Below are positions 47,062 through 58,668 of a stretch of DNA of 64,000 nt, in pieces. This DNA comes from Vibrio toranzoniae. GTDB taxonomy: Bacteria; Pseudomonadota; Gammaproteobacteria; Enterobacterales; Vibrionaceae. Where the stretch lies: NCBI RefSeq assembly GCF_024347655.1, contig NZ_AP025514.1, positions 2,480,001 to 2,544,000 on the forward strand. Direction: 5' to 3'. How positions within the stretch are numbered: the first letter of the stretch is position 1; each line of letters opens with the position of its first letter. The notes below the pieces were generated by a model. The model worked only from the letters and a program-made list of their open reading frames with translations, was not told the DNA's origin and ran no database searches. The translations under genes were made by a program, and so were the position numbers.

Positions 47062-49182
47062 TTACTCAGCAGCAGGTGCTTCGCCTTCAGCTGGCGTTTC
47101 AACTGCTTCTTTCATGCTTAGACGTACACGGCCTTGACGGTCAATTTCAAGAACCTTAACAGGCACTTCTTGACCTTCAGTTAGGTAGTCAGACACTTTC
47201 TCAACACGCTTGTCAGCGATTTGAGAGATGTGTACTAGACCATCTTTACCTGGAAGGATAGTAACGAATGCACCGAAGTCAGCTAGACGAGCAACTTTAC
47301 CTTGGTAAATACGGCCAACTTCAACTTCAGCAGTGATCTCTTCGATACGACGGATAGCTTCTTTAGCAGCTGCGCCTTCAGTAGCAGCAATCTTGATTGT
47401 GCCATCGTCTTCGATTTCGATTGTAGTACCCGTTTCTTCACAAAGAGCACGGATAACTGCGCCGCCTTTACCGATAACATCTTTGATCTTATCAGAGCTG
47501 ATTTTCATTGTGTGGATACGTGGAGCGAATTCAGAGATATCTTCACGAGCACCAGAGATAGCTTCATCCATTACAGAAAGGATGTGCTTACGTGCACCTT
47601 GCGCTTGGTTAAGTGCAATTTGCATGATCTCTTTAGTGATACCTTCGATCTTGATGTCCATTTGAAGTGCAGTGATACCAGCGTTAGTACCTGCTACTTT
47701 AAAGTCCATGTCACCTAGGTGATCTTCGTCGCCAAGGATATCAGAAAGAACAACGAAATCGTCGCCTTCTTTAACAAGGCCCATCGCGATACCCGCAACA
47801 GAAGCTTTGATTGGAACACCAGCATCCATAAGTGCTAGAGATGTACCACATACAGAAGCCATTGAAGAAGAACCGTTAGATTCTGTGATTTCCGATACAA
47901 CACGAACTGTGTATGGGAATTCGTCAACAGAAGGCATTACCGCTGCAATGCCACGTTTAGCAAGCTTACCGTGACCAATTTCACGACGCTTAGGAGAACC
48001 AACGAAGCCAGTTTCACCTACACAGTATGGAGGGAAGTTGTAGTGCAGAAGGAAGTTGTCTTTCTTCTCACCCATTAGACTGTCGATGATTTGTGCATCA
48101 CGTTGTGTACCAAGCGTTGCAGTAACAAGTGCTTGAGTTTCACCACGAGTGAATAGAGAAGAACCGTGTGTACGTGGAAGAACACCAGTACGTACGTCTA
48201 GCGCACGAACCATATCTTTTTCACGGCCGTCAATACGTGGGTTGCCAGCGATGATGCGGCTACGTACTACGTTTTTCTCTAGAGAACCAAGCATGCCACG
48301 GATTTCGCGCTCATCTAGGTTTTCGTCTTGTGCAATTAGAGCTTCAACAACGTCGTTCTTGATTGCGCCAACTTGCTCGTAACGAGCCATTTTCTCAGTG
48401 ATCTGGTACGCGTCAGATAGACGAGTTTCAGCTTGCTCAGCAACTTTAGCTTTAAGCTCAGTGTTAACTGCTGGTGCTTCCCAGTTCCAAGATGGAGTTG
48501 CAACTTCAGCTGCAAATTCGTTGATCGCTTTGATTACAACTTGTTGTTGGTCGTGACCGTAAACAACAGCTGAAAGCATTTCTTCTTCAGATAGGTTATC
48601 TGCTTCAGATTCAACCATAAGTACTGCGCCTTCTGTACCAGACACAACTAGGTCTAGTTTAGAGTTTTCAAGCTCAGTATTTGATGGGTTAAGAACAAGT
48701 TCGCCATCGATGTGACCAACACGTGCAGCACCGATAGGACCATTGAATGGAGCACCAGAGATAGCAAGCGCAGCAGACGTTGCGATCATAGTGATCATGT
48801 CTGGGTTTACGTCAGGGTTGATAGAAACAACCGTAGCGATAACTTGAACTTCGTTTTTGAACGCACTTGGGAAAAGTGGACGAATTGGACGGTCAATCAG
48901 ACGAGCTGTTAGCGTTTCGCTTTCAGAAGGGCGACCTTCACGCTTGAAGAAACCACCAGGGATTTTACCCGCAGCGTATGTACGCTCTTGGTAGTTAACG
49001 GTTAGAGGGAAGAAATCTTGACCCGCAACAGCTTCTTTCTTAGCAACAACAGAAACGAATACTGATGTATCATCCATCGTTGCCATTACAGCAGCAGTAG
49101 CTTGACGTGCCATTACGCCCGTCTCTAGAGTAACGGTGTGGTTACCGTACTGGAACGATTTTACAACTGGTTTTTCAAACAT
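47062..49182 (-). CDS. pnp: Polynucleotide phosphorylase
   Basis: A 706-residue 3'-5' exoribonuclease and degradosome component. Two RNase PH-like halves are followed by KH ([20 protein letters not shown], about 555-574) and S1 ([20 protein letters not shown]) domains, and the C-terminus is the short acidic [17 protein letters not shown] tail. The leader between rpsO and pnp holds a small hairpin that may serve autoregulation through RNase III, as known in E. coli. Confidence 0.97.
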   Translation of the reverse strand: MFEKPVVKSFQYGNHTVTLETGVMARQATAAVMATMDDTSVFVSVVAKKEAVAGQDFFPLTVNYQERTYAAGKIPGGFFKREGRPSESETLTARLIDRPIRPLFPSAFKNEVQVIATVVSINPDVNPDMITMIATSAALAISGAPFNGPIGAARVGHIDGELVLNPSNTELENSKLDLVVSGTEGAVLMVESEADNLSEEEMLSAVVYGHDQQQVVIKAINEFAAEVATPSWNWEAPAVNTELKAKVAEQAETRLSDAYQITEKMARYEQVGAIKNDVVEALIAQDENLDEREIRGMLGSLEKNVVRSRIIAGNPRIDGREKDMVRALDVRTGVLPRTHGSSLFTRGETQALVTATLGTQRDAQIIDSLMGEKKDNFLLHYNFPPYCVGETGFVGSPKRREIGHGKLAKRGIAAVMPSVDEFPYTVRVVSEITESNGSSSMASVCGTSLALMDAGVPIKASVAGIAMGLVKEGDDFVVLSDILGDEDHLGDMDFKVAGTNAGITALQMDIKIEGITKEIMQIALNQAQGARKHILSVMDEAISGAREDISEFAPRIHTMKISSDKIKDVIGKGGAVIRALCEETGTTIEIEDDGTIKIAATEGAAAKEAIRRIEEITAEVEVGRIYQGKVARLADFGAFVTILPGKDGLVHISQIADKRVEKVSDYLTEGQEVPVKVLEIDRQGRVRLSMKEAVETPAEGEAPAAE

Positions 49183-49504
49183 TGTATATCCTTAGCTCTA
49201 AAGTCATAACTTTAGATTAAGTGAATAATGACTCAAGATATTACCAATCGCGACTAGTGAAAAGGGACTCAGGACAATACTCTTTGTATGAGTTCATACG
49301 TCGAATTAGACCAAATCCGCCTTTGAATAGTCGCGACCTATTGGCCGACATCTGTGACTGTAATCTCTTGAGAGGGTTGATTGCCAAACGTTGAAAACGC
49401 TTTAGGCGGGCGTAGTATAAACTATTTTTATTAGGAGATATATTTCCTATCAGAAAAAGCCAGATGATATTCTGAGCATCTGGCAAACATTTTCTTACAG
49501 GCAC
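49183..49504. other. pnp leader and rpsO-pnp spacer
   Basis: About 320 bp between pnp and the rpsO terminator with no supported gene. In E. coli this gap holds an RNase III-cleaved stem used for pnp autoregulation and a small RNA on the other strand. Here a stem CTAAAGT-CATA-ACTTTAG (49198-49215) lies 16 bp upstream of the start; a longer RNase III substrate cannot be confirmed by eye. Confidence 0.45.
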
Positions 49505-49532
49505 AAAAAAAGGAGCATAAATGCTCCTTTTC
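49505..49532 (-). terminator. Terminator of rpsO
   Basis: AAAAGGAGCAT and ATGCTCCTTTT arms with a 2-base centre, followed on the minus strand by TTTTTTTGTG. Confidence 0.88.
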
Positions 49533-49559
49533 TTCAAACTGTCTTTGCAGACATCGCTA

Positions 49560-49829
49560 TTAGCGACGTAGGCCTAGACGCTTGATTAGGTCTTGGTAAC
49601 GAGCAAGGTTTTTACCTTTCAAGTAATCAAGAAGCTTACGACGGCTAGAAACCATACGTAGTAGACCACGACGGCTGTGGTGATCGTGTTTGTGCGCTTT
49701 GAAGTGACCTTGTAGGTGGTTGATAGAAGCAGTAAGTAGTGCTACTTGTACTTCTGGTGAACCTGTGTCGCCTTCAGATTGTGCGTATTCTGCAACGATT
49801 GCTGCTTTAGTTTCTGCATTCAGAGACAT
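49560..49829 (-). CDS. rpsO: 30S ribosomal protein S15
   Basis: An 89-residue protein matching S15 throughout ([40 protein letters not shown]). The second of two adjacent ATGs is taken as start because AGGAG is then 7 bases upstream and the length matches E. coli. It is separated from truB by a terminator-like hairpin. Confidence 0.97.
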   Translation of the reverse strand: MSLNAETKAAIVAEYAQSEGDTGSPEVQVALLTASINHLQGHFKAHKHDHHSRRGLLRMVSSRRKLLDYLKGKNLARYQDLIKRLGLRR

Positions 49830-49956
49830 CATTCTCTCCTGATAAGAGTAAGTTTATATTTGTAGCAGCCAATCTCTGATTCAGCCGCTACGCGAGCCGA
49901 AGATTATAGGGAAGTTTGTCAGTTGGTGCAATAACAATCGAACCCATTAAAAACGA

Positions 49957-49990
49957 AAAAAGCGAACCACCTATATTAGGCGTTCGCTTT
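49957..49990 (-). terminator. Terminator downstream of truB
   Basis: AAAGCGAAC and GTTCGCTTT 9-bp arms enclose a second short stem (CCTA/TAGG); on the minus strand TTTTTTCG follows. Confidence 0.85.
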
Positions 49991-50047
49991 CTATTTTATT
50001 TGCTCGTTTTTCAAGACAAACTGCTAAGATCTGACGCGACTTAAGCG

Positions 50048-51001
50048 CTACGCTTGTGGCTCTTCATCTCTGAAAACAACCAAACGCTTCGGTGCAACTC
50101 GGCCATCTTCAGCAATCTGAGCAACGCCAACAAACAGCTTCTCTTCACCACTGGTCATGCGAACCGTGCCTTCAGTTGGCGATCCAGAAACCTGAACGGG
50201 CATACCGTGCTGGACTAAGTCAGTCAGTTCCGCATTCAAATTTACTTCTGGTAAGTCTTCAACAGCAGTGTCCATTGGCATCAACAGTGGATCAAGCAAC
50301 TCTTTTGGCGCAATTTCTTGCGCCTGTGCTTGCTCTAGGATCTCGCTTAACTGCTCCAAAGTCACCATACGCTCGTAGGGGTACTTTGCTACACCAGTGC
50401 GACGAAGCATGGTCACGTGAGCACCACAACCTAGCATTTCACCAAGATCGTCGGTAATTGTGCGAATGTAAGTACCTTTCGAACAATGTACTTCCATTTC
50501 AACTTCATCACCTTCAAAGCGAAGCAGTTCAATAGAGTAAACCGTGATCTTACGAGACTCTCGAGGCACTTCAATGCCTGCACGAGCATATTCGTACAAA
50601 GGCTTACCTTGATACTTCAATGCTGAGAACATTGATGGGATTTGGTCAGTTTCACCTTTGAAGCTTGCAATGCAACGCTCAAGCTGCTCTTGAGTCACAT
50701 TCACTTCACGCGTTTCAACTACTTCACCATCAGAGTCTGAGGTGTTGGTGCGCTCACCAAGCTTGGCTATCACTACGTAACGCTTGTCAGAATCTAGCAG
50801 AAACTGAGAAAACTTCGTTGCTTCGCCAAGACAAATTGGCAGCATACCAGTCGCAAGAGGATCCAGAGCACCGGTGTGCCCTGCTTTCTCTGCAAAGTAA
50901 ATACGTTTTACTTTTTGCAGTGCATCATTAGATGAAATACCTGTCGGCTTATCTAACAGAATTACCCCGTTAATTGGGCGACCTTTACGACGGCGAGCCA
51001 T
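50048..51001 (-). CDS. truB: tRNA pseudouridine-55 synthase TruB
   Basis: A 317-residue enzyme that makes pseudouridine 55 in tRNA. The active-site Asp is in [20 protein letters not shown] near residue 45, and later motifs [12 protein letters not shown] are in place. The start overlaps the rbfA stop as TAATG, showing coupled translation. Confidence 0.97.
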   Translation of the reverse strand: MARRRKGRPINGVILLDKPTGISSNDALQKVKRIYFAEKAGHTGALDPLATGMLPICLGEATKFSQFLLDSDKRYVVIAKLGERTNTSDSDGEVVETREVNVTQEQLERCIASFKGETDQIPSMFSALKYQGKPLYEYARAGIEVPRESRKITVYSIELLRFEGDEVEMEVHCSKGTYIRTITDDLGEMLGCGAHVTMLRRTGVAKYPYERMVTLEQLSEILEQAQAQEIAPKELLDPLLMPMDTAVEDLPEVNLNAELTDLVQHGMPVQVSGSPTEGTVRMTSGEEKLFVGVAQIAEDGRVAPKRLVVFRDEEPQA

Positions 51002-51414
51002 TACTCTTCGTCCTTAGACTGAGTTTCGTCAGTACGACCCGCTTCTTCTTGCTTACGCTTGTCGTCGCTTAGTACTTCACTCACTAAGTTAGACATGCGC
51101 ATGCCTTCAACCAAAGTGTTGTCGTAAGTAAAGCGAACTTCAGGTGTTAAGCGGTGACGAATACGTTTACCTAGCATCATACGTACTGGCACTTCGTGCT
51201 CTTTAAGCGCAGCTAAACAAGATTCTGGTGTCTGCTCACCGATACATAGGAAAGTCACGAACACCTTTGCGTAAGCAAGGTCACGAGACACTTCTACGTC
51301 TGAAATCGTTACCATACCGATACGTGAGTCACGAACTTCACGTTGTAGGATAAGAGCAAGTTCTTTTTGAAGCTGCTGGGACACACGTTGTGTGCGGCTA
51401 AATTCTTTTGACAT
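51001..51414 (-). CDS. rbfA: Ribosome-binding factor A
   Basis: A 137-residue KH-like protein that matures 16S rRNA and helps cold adaptation. Conserved stretches are [40 protein letters not shown] and the [10 protein letters not shown] motif. The start at 51414 matches the family; upstream ATG 51426 is possible. A strong hairpin lies between infB and this gene. Confidence 0.95.
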   Translation of the reverse strand: MSKEFSRTQRVSQQLQKELALILQREVRDSRIGMVTISDVEVSRDLAYAKVFVTFLCIGEQTPESCLAALKEHEVPVRMMLGKRIRHRLTPEVRFTYDNTLVEGMRMSNLVSEVLSDDKRKQEEAGRTDETQSKDEE

Positions 51415-51434
51415 TTCTTTTCTCACTTAGAAAG

Positions 51435-51465
51435 ATGGGGGGCTTGGTAATAACCAGCCCCCCAT
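51435..51465 (-). other. Strong hairpin in the infB-rbfA gap
   Basis: ATGGGGGGCT and AGCCCCCCAT are perfect 10-bp arms extended by GGT/ACC past one bulge, in the middle of a continuous operon. On the minus strand only ATCTTTCT follows, so termination would be partial. It may be an mRNA processing or attenuation point. Confidence 0.65.
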
Positions 51466-51541
51466 GGTGTATTCAACAACCGATTACTCATTACCTTTAG
51501 TAATATTAGTAACCTTAGTCAATATCGAGTCAGCGGACTGA

Positions 51542-54232
51542 TTAGTCTAGAGTACGCTTAACTTCAACAATTTCGAATACTTCGATCTGGTCACCAACGC
51601 GAACGTCGTTGTAGTTCTTAACGCCGACACCACACTCGTAACCATTTTTAACTTCTTGAACGTCATCTTTAAAGCGACGAAGTGATTCTAGCTCACCTTC
51701 ATAGATAACAACGTTTTCACGAAGTACACGGATTGGGTTGCTACGCTTCATCGTACCTTCAGTCACGATACAACCAGCAATTGCGCCAATCTTAGGTGAC
51801 TTGAATACGTCACGAACTTGAGCAAGACCAATGATCTCTTGACGGAATTCAGGAGCAAGCATACCACCCATCGCCTGTTTAACTTCGTCGATAAGTTGGT
51901 AAATGATCGAGTAATAACGTAGATCTAGGTTTTCATTCTGAACAGTACCACGCGCAGTTGCGTCAGCACGAACGTTGAAACCAAGGATGATAGCGTTAGA
52001 TGCTGCTGCAAGCGTTGCATCAGTTTCCGTAATACCACCTACACCAGAACCTACGATGTTCACTTTAACTTCGTCAGTTGATAGTTTCAGTAGAGAGTCA
52101 GCAATCGCTTCTACAGAACCTTGAACGTCAGCTTTAAGTACAACGTTAAGTTCAGCAACTTCACCAGCCGTCATGTTCGCGAACATGTTCTCTAGTTTCG
52201 CTTTTTGTTGGCGAGCTAGTTTAACATCACGGAATTTACCCTGACGGTAGTTTGCAACTTCACGAGCTTTACGCTCATCACGTACAACAGTCGCTTCATC
52301 ACCTGATGCTGGTACACCAGAAAGACCTAGGATTTCTACAGGGATAGATGGGCCTGCAGTTTCAATGTCTTTGCCGTTTTCATCGCGCATTGCACGAACA
52401 CGACCGTACTCTTGACCACAAAGAACGATATCACCTTTGTTTAGAGTACCAGATTGTACTAGTACTGTTGCAACTGGACCACGGCCTTTATCAAGACGGG
52501 ATTCAACAACAACACCTGAAGCCATGCCTTCTTTAACGGCTGTAAGCTCAAGAACTTCAGACTGAAGAAGGATTGCTTCTAGAAGACCATCGATATTTGT
52601 ACCTTGTTTTGCAGAGATGTGAACGAAGATGTTCTCACCGCCCCATTCTTCAGGGATAACGTCGTATTGAGCTAGCTCATTCTTAACGTTGTCTGGGTTT
52701 GCACCCTCTTTATCGATCTTGTTCACGGCAATAATCAGAGGAACGCCTGCCGCTTTCGCGTGCTGGATTGCTTCGATTGTTTGTGGCATTACGCCATCGT
52801 CTGCTGCAACAACCAGTACAACGATATCTGTCGCTTGAGCACCACGAGCACGCATAGCAGTAAACGCCGCGTGTCCAGGAGTATCAAGGAATGTAATCAT
52901 GCCATTGTCAGTATCCACGTGGTAAGCACCAATGTGCTGTGTGATACCGCCAGCTTCGCCAGAAGCAACGTGTGCTTTACGAATGTAATCAAGAGTAGAA
53001 GTTTTACCGTGGTCAACGTGACCCATGATAGTTACAACAGGAGCACGACCTTCTGCGATAGCATCGCTATCACGGTCAGCTAGCACTGCTTCTTCTAATT
53101 CATTTTCTTTACGAAGGATAACCTTGTGACCCATTTCTTCAGCAACAAGCTGCGCTGTTTCTTGGTCAATCACTTGGTTGATAGTCGCCATAGCGCCCAT
53201 CTTCATCATCACTTTGATAACTTCAGTTGCTTTAACTGACATTTTGCTTGCCAGTTCAGAAACAACGATAGTTTCGCCGATAGCAACGTCAGATTTAGCA
53301 ACAGTTGCTGACTTATCGAAACCTTGCTGCATTGAAGTTGGTTTAGCAAGTCTACCTTTACCACCACGACCACGTTGGTTACGACCACCACGGTTATTAC
53401 CTGGTTGGTTAGCCGGAGCCGCTTTCTTCTTGCGACGACGAGGTGCTTTTTCGTCTTTTTTATCAGCAGCATCTTCAGCTTCACGAGCGTAAGTAGAAGT
53501 AGTCACATGGTAATCCGCAGATTTCTCTTGCTCGCTCTTCTTCTTCTCTTCTTCAGACCAGCGCTCTTGGTTTTCTTCTGCTAACTTACGAGCTTCTTCT
53601 ACAAGCTTAGCTGCTTCAGCTTCTGCTTTACGAGTTGCTTCTTGCTCTTGACGAGCTTTTAGTTCATCCGCTTCTTTTTTCGCTTGTGCGTTAGCGTCTG
53701 CATTTTTTGAATTCATGTCTTTTTTAGCCTTTTCAGCTTGTGCGCGTTGAGCCTTCTCTTCAGCATCACGTTTTGCATCCGCTTCACGTGTTACTTTTTC
53801 TTCAGCTTCGCGCTGTGCTTTCTCTGCAGCATCACGTTTCGCTTGCTCTTCAGCATCGCGTTGTGCTTTCTCTTCCGCTTCACGATTAGCTGCATCCTCA
53901 GCTTCACGTTTCGCTTCATCTTCAATAGTGCTGCGCTTCACGTAAGTACGCTTTTTACGTACCTCTACTTGAACATCCTTACTCTTACCGCCTCCAGCGG
54001 CAACACTTAGCGTGCTGCGGGTCTTGCGTTGAAGAGTTAAACGAGTCGGTTCTGTTTCACCAGAAGTATCGCCGTGCTCCTTTTTAAGGTGCGTTAGCAA
54101 TGTTTGCTTCTCTGAATCAGTCACTTGATCCGCCCCTGATTTCTTCATGCCTGCATCAGCAAGTTGTTCAATTAAGCGGTCAACTGGCGTACCAATCTCT
54201 TCACTCAGTGCTTTAACTGTTAATTGTGTCAT
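51542..54232 (-). CDS. infB: Translation initiation factor IF-2
   Basis: An 896-residue GTPase that brings initiator tRNA to the ribosome. Domain order: an IF2 N-domain (1-50), a long charged Ala/Glu/Lys/Arg coiled region with [19 protein letters not shown] repeats (about 101-240), an RG-rich basic patch near 280-295, a second IF2-N domain, then the G domain with GHVDHGKT (404-411), DTPGHAAF and NKIDK, and the C domains that bind fMet-tRNA. Typical gammaproteobacterial length. Confidence 0.97.
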   Translation of the reverse strand: MTQLTVKALSEEIGTPVDRLIEQLADAGMKKSGADQVTDSEKQTLLTHLKKEHGDTSGETEPTRLTLQRKTRSTLSVAAGGGKSKDVQVEVRKKRTYVKRSTIEDEAKREAEDAANREAEEKAQRDAEEQAKRDAAEKAQREAEEKVTREADAKRDAEEKAQRAQAEKAKKDMNSKNADANAQAKKEADELKARQEQEATRKAEAEAAKLVEEARKLAEENQERWSEEEKKKSEQEKSADYHVTTSTYAREAEDAADKKDEKAPRRRKKKAAPANQPGNNRGGRNQRGRGGKGRLAKPTSMQQGFDKSATVAKSDVAIGETIVVSELASKMSVKATEVIKVMMKMGAMATINQVIDQETAQLVAEEMGHKVILRKENELEEAVLADRDSDAIAEGRAPVVTIMGHVDHGKTSTLDYIRKAHVASGEAGGITQHIGAYHVDTDNGMITFLDTPGHAAFTAMRARGAQATDIVVLVVAADDGVMPQTIEAIQHAKAAGVPLIIAVNKIDKEGANPDNVKNELAQYDVIPEEWGGENIFVHISAKQGTNIDGLLEAILLQSEVLELTAVKEGMASGVVVESRLDKGRGPVATVLVQSGTLNKGDIVLCGQEYGRVRAMRDENGKDIETAGPSIPVEILGLSGVPASGDEATVVRDERKAREVANYRQGKFRDVKLARQQKAKLENMFANMTAGEVAELNVVLKADVQGSVEAIADSLLKLSTDEVKVNIVGSGVGGITETDATLAAASNAIILGFNVRADATARGTVQNENLDLRYYSIIYQLIDEVKQAMGGMLAPEFRQEIIGLAQVRDVFKSPKIGAIAGCIVTEGTMKRSNPIRVLRENVVIYEGELESLRRFKDDVQEVKNGYECGVGVKNYNDVRVGDQIEVFEIVEVKRTLD

Positions 54233-54254
54233 ACCGCTTTCTCTCCTTGCTGAA

Positions 54255-55742
54255 TTATTCTTCGTCGCCGAACCAACAGATGTTACGCGCAGCCATGATT
54301 AGCTCGCCTGCACGCTCTGCAGTTAGGTCTTCGATGCCTTCTAGTTCATCAACGCCTTGGTCAGCTAGGTCTTCCAATGTCGCAACACCTTTTGCAGCTA
54401 GCTTGTAAGCCATCTCACGCTCAAGACCTTCAAGTGCAAGTAAGTCTTCAGCTGGCTCAACACCATCGAACGTTTCTTCTTGCGCTAGCGCTAGAGTCGT
54501 TAATGCATCTTTTGCACGGCTACGTAGTTCTTCGACGATACCTTCGTCTAGGCCATCTACCTCAAGAAGCTCGCTTACAGGAACGTATGCTACTTCTTCA
54601 AGCGTAGAGAAGCCTTCTTCAACAAGCATTTGAGCAAAGTCTTCTTCAATGTCTAGATGCTTCATAAAGTTTTCAATTGAAGCAACCGCTTCTTCTTGGT
54701 GCTTCTTCTGAAGATCTTCGACAGTCATGACGTTCAGTTCCCAACCAGTGAGTTGAGATGCTAGACGTACGTTTTGACCACTACGACCGATAGCTTGCGC
54801 TAGATTGTCAGCTTCAACCGCGATGTCCATTGAATGTGTATCTTCATCTACGATGATAGAAGCAACATCAGCAGGAGCCATAGCGTTGATTACGAATTGT
54901 GCCGGGTTATCGTCCCAAAGCACTATATCGATACGCTCACCGCCAAGATCGTTAGAAACAGCTTGTACACGTGCACCACGCATACCAACACACGCACCAA
55001 CAGGGTCAATACGTTTGTCGTTTGTTTTCACAGCGATTTTAGCACGAGAACCAGCGTCACGTGCAGCACCTTTAAGTTCAATTAGCTCTTCACCAATCTC
55101 AGGCACTTCAACACGGAATAGTTCAGCTAGCATTTCTGGCTTCGAACGAGTAACGAAAAGCTGGAAACCGCGAGCTTCTGGTTTCACTGCGTATAGAAGA
55201 CCACGAACACGATCACCTGGACGAAAGTTTTCACGAGGAAGTTGGTCATCACGAAGGATTACCGCTTCTGCGTTATTACCAAGGTCTAGAATAACGGTAT
55301 CACGGTTAACTTTTTTAACTGCGCCAGTTACTAGCTCGCCTTCGTTATCAATAAACTGTTCAACAATTTGAGCACGCTCAGCTTCACGTACTTTTTGTAC
55401 GATAACTTGCTTAGCGGTTTGAGTCGTAATACGGTCAAACGTTACTGATTCGATATCATCTTCGATGAAACCGCCAAGTTCGATCTCTGGGTCATCGTAC
55501 TTTGCAGCTTCAATAGAGATTTCTTTTGTTGGAAATTCAACTTCCTCAACAGCTTCCCAACGGCGGAAAGTTTCGAAATCACCCGTTTTACGGTCAATCT
55601 CAACACGAACTTCAATTTCTAGTTCGCTTTTCTTTTTTGTTGCCGTTGCAAGCGCGATTTCAAGCGCTTCAAAAATACGCTCACGAGGAACTGCTTTCTC
55701 ATTAGAAACAGCTTCTACTACCGCCAAAATTTCTTTGTTCAT
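54255..55742 (-). CDS. nusA: Transcription elongation and termination factor NusA
   Basis: A 495-residue RNA polymerase-binding protein: N-terminal domain (1-130), S1 ([20 protein letters not shown]), two KH domains around [20 protein letters not shown] and [15 protein letters not shown], and two acidic C-terminal repeats (350-495). NusA controls pausing, termination and antitermination, and in E. coli represses its own operon. It is between rimP and infB in the usual order. Confidence 0.97.
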   Translation of the reverse strand: MNKEILAVVEAVSNEKAVPRERIFEALEIALATATKKKSELEIEVRVEIDRKTGDFETFRRWEAVEEVEFPTKEISIEAAKYDDPEIELGGFIEDDIESVTFDRITTQTAKQVIVQKVREAERAQIVEQFIDNEGELVTGAVKKVNRDTVILDLGNNAEAVILRDDQLPRENFRPGDRVRGLLYAVKPEARGFQLFVTRSKPEMLAELFRVEVPEIGEELIELKGAARDAGSRAKIAVKTNDKRIDPVGACVGMRGARVQAVSNDLGGERIDIVLWDDNPAQFVINAMAPADVASIIVDEDTHSMDIAVEADNLAQAIGRSGQNVRLASQLTGWELNVMTVEDLQKKHQEEAVASIENFMKHLDIEEDFAQMLVEEGFSTLEEVAYVPVSELLEVDGLDEGIVEELRSRAKDALTTLALAQEETFDGVEPAEDLLALEGLEREMAYKLAAKGVATLEDLADQGVDELEGIEDLTAERAGELIMAARNICWFGDEE

Positions 55743-55777
55743 TAATCTAGCCTCTTAAGCTCTTCTCTCTAGGAGAA

Positions 55778-56233
55778 CTAAAATTTAGGGATCAGGTTAG
55801 CTTTCGCAATATTGCTAAGGACGAATTCTTCTTCTTGTCCTTCAACCAATACTTTCACTGTCTCGCCTTCGATAGATTGGATATCACCTTTCCATTTACG
55901 ACGGTTGCCGACAGCCATTTTTAAAACGATGCTTACCTCGTGACCAATAAATTGTTGGTAATGCTCTGCTTTGAACAATGGTCTTTCTAAACCTGGTGAA
56001 GACACTTCAAGGTTATAAGCCACTGAAATTGGATCTTCAACGTCCATTACGGCACTGACTTGGTGACTAACTTCAGCACAATCATCTACATTGATACCGT
56101 TTGGTGAATCGATGTAAATACGTAGCGTTGAGTGCTCACCAGCACGAATAAATTCTAATCCAACTAACTCATAACCTGATGCTGCTACTGGAGCGTCAAG
56201 CATTTCAGTAAGTTGTCTTTCTAAACCAGTCAT
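55778..56233 (-). CDS. rimP: Ribosome maturation factor RimP
   Basis: A 151-residue protein needed for 30S assembly. It has the N-terminal domain ([40 protein letters not shown]) and a C-terminal SH3-like domain ([20 protein letters not shown]). It starts the protein-coding part of the nusA operon. A complete terminator lies 17 bp upstream of its start. Confidence 0.95.
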   Translation of the reverse strand: MTGLERQLTEMLDAPVAASGYELVGLEFIRAGEHSTLRIYIDSPNGINVDDCAEVSHQVSAVMDVEDPISVAYNLEVSSPGLERPLFKAEHYQQFIGHEVSIVLKMAVGNRRKWKGDIQSIEGETVKVLVEGQEEEFVLSNIAKANLIPKF

Positions 56234-56249
56234 TTAACCACTCCAGAAA

Positions 56250-56270
56250 CAAAAAAAGGGCTCAAAGCCC
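56250..56270 (-). terminator. Leader terminator directly upstream of rimP
   Basis: GGGCT and AGCCC arms around a 3-base loop, followed on the minus strand by TTTTTTT. It ends only 17 bp before the rimP start codon, so transcripts must read through it. Confidence 0.8.
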
Positions 56271-56324
56271 AATTTAAATTCCAAGCAAATATTATCTAAA
56301 CGCATTTACAAATGCTTAGATAAC

Positions 56325-56352
56325 AAAAAACCCCGTATAAGCCGGGGTTTTT
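56325..56352 (-). terminator. Terminator between tRNA-fMet and rimP
   Basis: AAAAACCCCG and CGGGGTTTTT arms around a 7-base loop; on the minus strand TTTTTTG follows. It is the first of two terminators between the tRNAs and rimP. Confidence 0.9.
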
Positions 56353-56467
56353 ATTGCTGGACCCTTATATGCTAAGCGTTATCATATTAGATATTCACTT
56401 AGCTCACAGTGAGGTTCACACTGTGCAAACTTGCCACCAACACATGCTACATTATAGCACTGAAAAT

Positions 56468-56544
<77 letters not shown>

Positions 56545-56597
56545 TCCGACTTGTGAGCATTATACGCCCAACAAGATGTTTTACAAGTTTGTAAACA

Positions 56598-56682
56598 TGG
56601 TGCCGAGAGAGGGACTCGAACCCTCACACCCTAAGGCACTAGCACCTCATGCTAGCGTGTCTACCAATTTCACCATCTCGGC
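56598..56682 (-). tRNA. leuU: tRNA-Leu (GAG)
   Basis: An 85-nt class II tRNA with a long variable arm and encoded CCA. The acceptor starts GCCGAGA, the anticodon loop is ATGAGGT with anticodon GAG, and the T arm GGTTCGAGTCC is regular. It lies between secG and tRNA-fMet, the place of leuU in E. coli. Confidence 0.96.
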
Positions 56683-56698
56683 ATCAAATCTTTGCAGA

Positions 56699-57031
56699 TT
56701 ATTGTGGAATTTCGTCGCCTTGCGTCGGAACTTCACTCACTGCATCTTCAGCTTGTTGGATTACCTGACCTTGGGTCGGGTCAATCCACTGAGACTCAGT
56801 CTTATGTGTAGACATATTACCAAGTACTAAGCTAAGGATAAAAAATGTAGTTGCAAAAACTGCAGTCATTCGGGTAAGGAAATTTCCTGAGCCACCAGCA
56901 CCAAACACAGTGTTTGAAGCGCCAGCACCGAAAGAGGCTCCCATATCTGCGCCTTTACCTTGTTGAATCAACACTAGGCCAATTACACCAAGCGCTGCCA
57001 ACAGGTAAATCACAAGTAGAACTGTAAACAT
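56699..57031 (-). CDS. secG: Protein translocase subunit SecG
   Basis: A 110-residue inner-membrane protein with two membrane helices (about 2-22 and 52-72) and the signature [20 protein letters not shown]. It stimulates SecYE translocation. The start at 57031 has GGTGG upstream and matches the family. It is followed by the two tRNA genes. Confidence 0.96.
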   Translation of the reverse strand: MFTVLLVIYLLAALGVIGLVLIQQGKGADMGASFGAGASNTVFGAGGSGNFLTRMTAVFATTFFILSLVLGNMSTHKTESQWIDPTQGQVIQQAEDAVSEVPTQGDEIPQ

Positions 57032-57306
57032 TTTTCCACCTATGTTCCTAATTGTTGAGCCAGCGCCGTTCAAAAAATACTTTCATGAACAAGGCTAGCG
57101 GCCTCCTAACTGAAGGCCGAGCAATACTAGCGAATGCAGCGTGGCCTGACAAGAGGATTTTTCCAAAAAATAAGTCTTTACCAAGTGAATGGTCAAAAAA
57201 AGGCCAAAAGCGACACCAAACACACTCAGGTCCCTTTAGCCTCTATATAACTCAACCACTTCTAATAACAGGGGACACTCAGTACGCCTGTTAAAGTTGA
57301 GGTTGA

Positions 57307-58647
57307 TTAGCAGTTAGCTTTTACTGCATCAGCAATCTTAAGTGCAGATGATTGAACAAGTTCAGCGTCTTCACCCTCGACCATCACGCGCAGTAAAGGC
57401 TCAGTGCCAGACTTACGCAGTAGTACACGACCTTTCTCACCGAGCTCAGCTTCCACGTCAACAACCGCCGCTTTAACCACTTCGGCTTCTAATGGGTTTG
57501 AATCACCACTGAAACGAACATTTTCGAGAACTTGAGGGTATAACGTCATACCTTGAGAAAGTTCATTCAATGTCATATTACTGTCCACGACTGAAGCTAG
57601 TACTTGCAGGGCAGCAACAATAGCATCACCCGTAGTTACTTTATCCAACAAGATAACGTGACCAGAGTTCTCAGCACCGATTTTCCAGCCTTTAGCCAGA
57701 AGCTGCTCCATTACATAACGGTCACCGACAGCGGCACGTACAAATGGAATACCTAGCTGCTTAAGGCCGTTTTCCATACCAAGGTTGGTCATTAATGTAC
57801 CAACAACGCCCCCCTTCAGCTCACCACGACGCAATGCATCACGAGCAATGATGTAAGCGATTTGGTCGCCATCTACCTTGTTACCGAGTTCATCAACCAT
57901 AATGATGCGGTCGCCGTCACCATCAAAACCAAGCCCTAAAGCCGCTCCCTCTTCAAGTACTTTAGCTTGCAGAGCTCTAACATCTGTTGCGCCTACTTCA
58001 TGATTGATGTTAGTACCGTTAGGCTCAACACCAATCGCAATCACTTCGGCACCGAGCTCTCTGAATACAGCAGGAGCAATATGGTAAGTCGCGCCATGTG
58101 CACAATCGACAACGATCTTCATTCCTGCAAGCGTCATCTGATTTGGGAACGTGCTTTTACAAAATTCAATGTAACGACCAGCCGCATCGTTTAAACGTAC
58201 TGCTTTACCCAGCTCAGAAGAATCAACACACTCAATGTCTTTATCAAGTTCAGCTTCAATGGCTAACTCAATGTCGTCTGGCAACTTTGTACCTTCCGAA
58301 GAGAAAAACTTAATGCCATTATCGTAATATGGGTTATGCGATGCAGAGATAACTATCCCTGCTTCCGCACGGAATGTTTGTGTTAGGTAAGCAACAGCGG
58401 GGGTCGGCATAGGGCCTGTAAAGGTCGCCTGAAGACCGGCTGCAGCAAGGCCTGCCTCTAAAGCTGATTCAAGCATGTAGCCAGAAATACGAGTATCTTT
58501 ACCAATGATTACTTTCTTTGTGCCTTGTTTCGCAAGAACACGTCCCGCAGCCCAGCCAAGCTTCAGAACAAAATCAGGGGTAATCGGGTACTGGCCTACT
58601 TTGCCACGCACACCATCTGTTCCGAAGTAACGTCTTTTATCTGACAT
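57307..58647 (-). CDS. glmM: Phosphoglucosamine mutase GlmM
   Basis: A 446-residue enzyme converting glucosamine-6-phosphate to glucosamine-1-phosphate for cell wall synthesis. The phosphoserine loop is [14 protein letters not shown] (Ser103), the metal site DGDGDR is present, and the phosphate-binding [12 protein letters not shown] lies near the C-terminus. It is 21 bp after folP. Confidence 0.97.
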   Translation of the reverse strand: MSDKRRYFGTDGVRGKVGQYPITPDFVLKLGWAAGRVLAKQGTKKVIIGKDTRISGYMLESALEAGLAAAGLQATFTGPMPTPAVAYLTQTFRAEAGIVISASHNPYYDNGIKFFSSEGTKLPDDIELAIEAELDKDIECVDSSELGKAVRLNDAAGRYIEFCKSTFPNQMTLAGMKIVVDCAHGATYHIAPAVFRELGAEVIAIGVEPNGTNINHEVGATDVRALQAKVLEEGAALGLGFDGDGDRIIMVDELGNKVDGDQIAYIIARDALRRGELKGGVVGTLMTNLGMENGLKQLGIPFVRAAVGDRYVMEQLLAKGWKIGAENSGHVILLDKVTTGDAIVAALQVLASVVDSNMTLNELSQGMTLYPQVLENVRFSGDSNPLEAEVVKAAVVDVEAELGEKGRVLLRKSGTEPLLRVMVEGEDAELVQSSALKIADAVKANC

Positions 58648-58668
58648 GTGGATTTTCCTTAATTATTA

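Noticed and set aside
49241..49537. 98-codon frame on the minus strand between rpsO and pnp
   Set aside because: It overlaps the rpsO terminator, has no recognisable domain and lies in the pnp leader.
53738..53920. Direct repeats that could be taken for a CRISPR or tandem array
   Set aside because: They encode the [19 protein letters not shown] coiled repeats of IF-2; spacing and sequence follow codons.
52760..54010. Long antisense frames across infB, including one of about 100 codons
   Set aside because: They arise from the biased Ala/Glu/Lys codons of IF-2 and encode low-complexity sequence.
54805..55371. 188-codon frame antisense to nusA
   Set aside because: Ser/Arg/Thr-rich composition typical of a reverse-frame shadow; nusA is certain.
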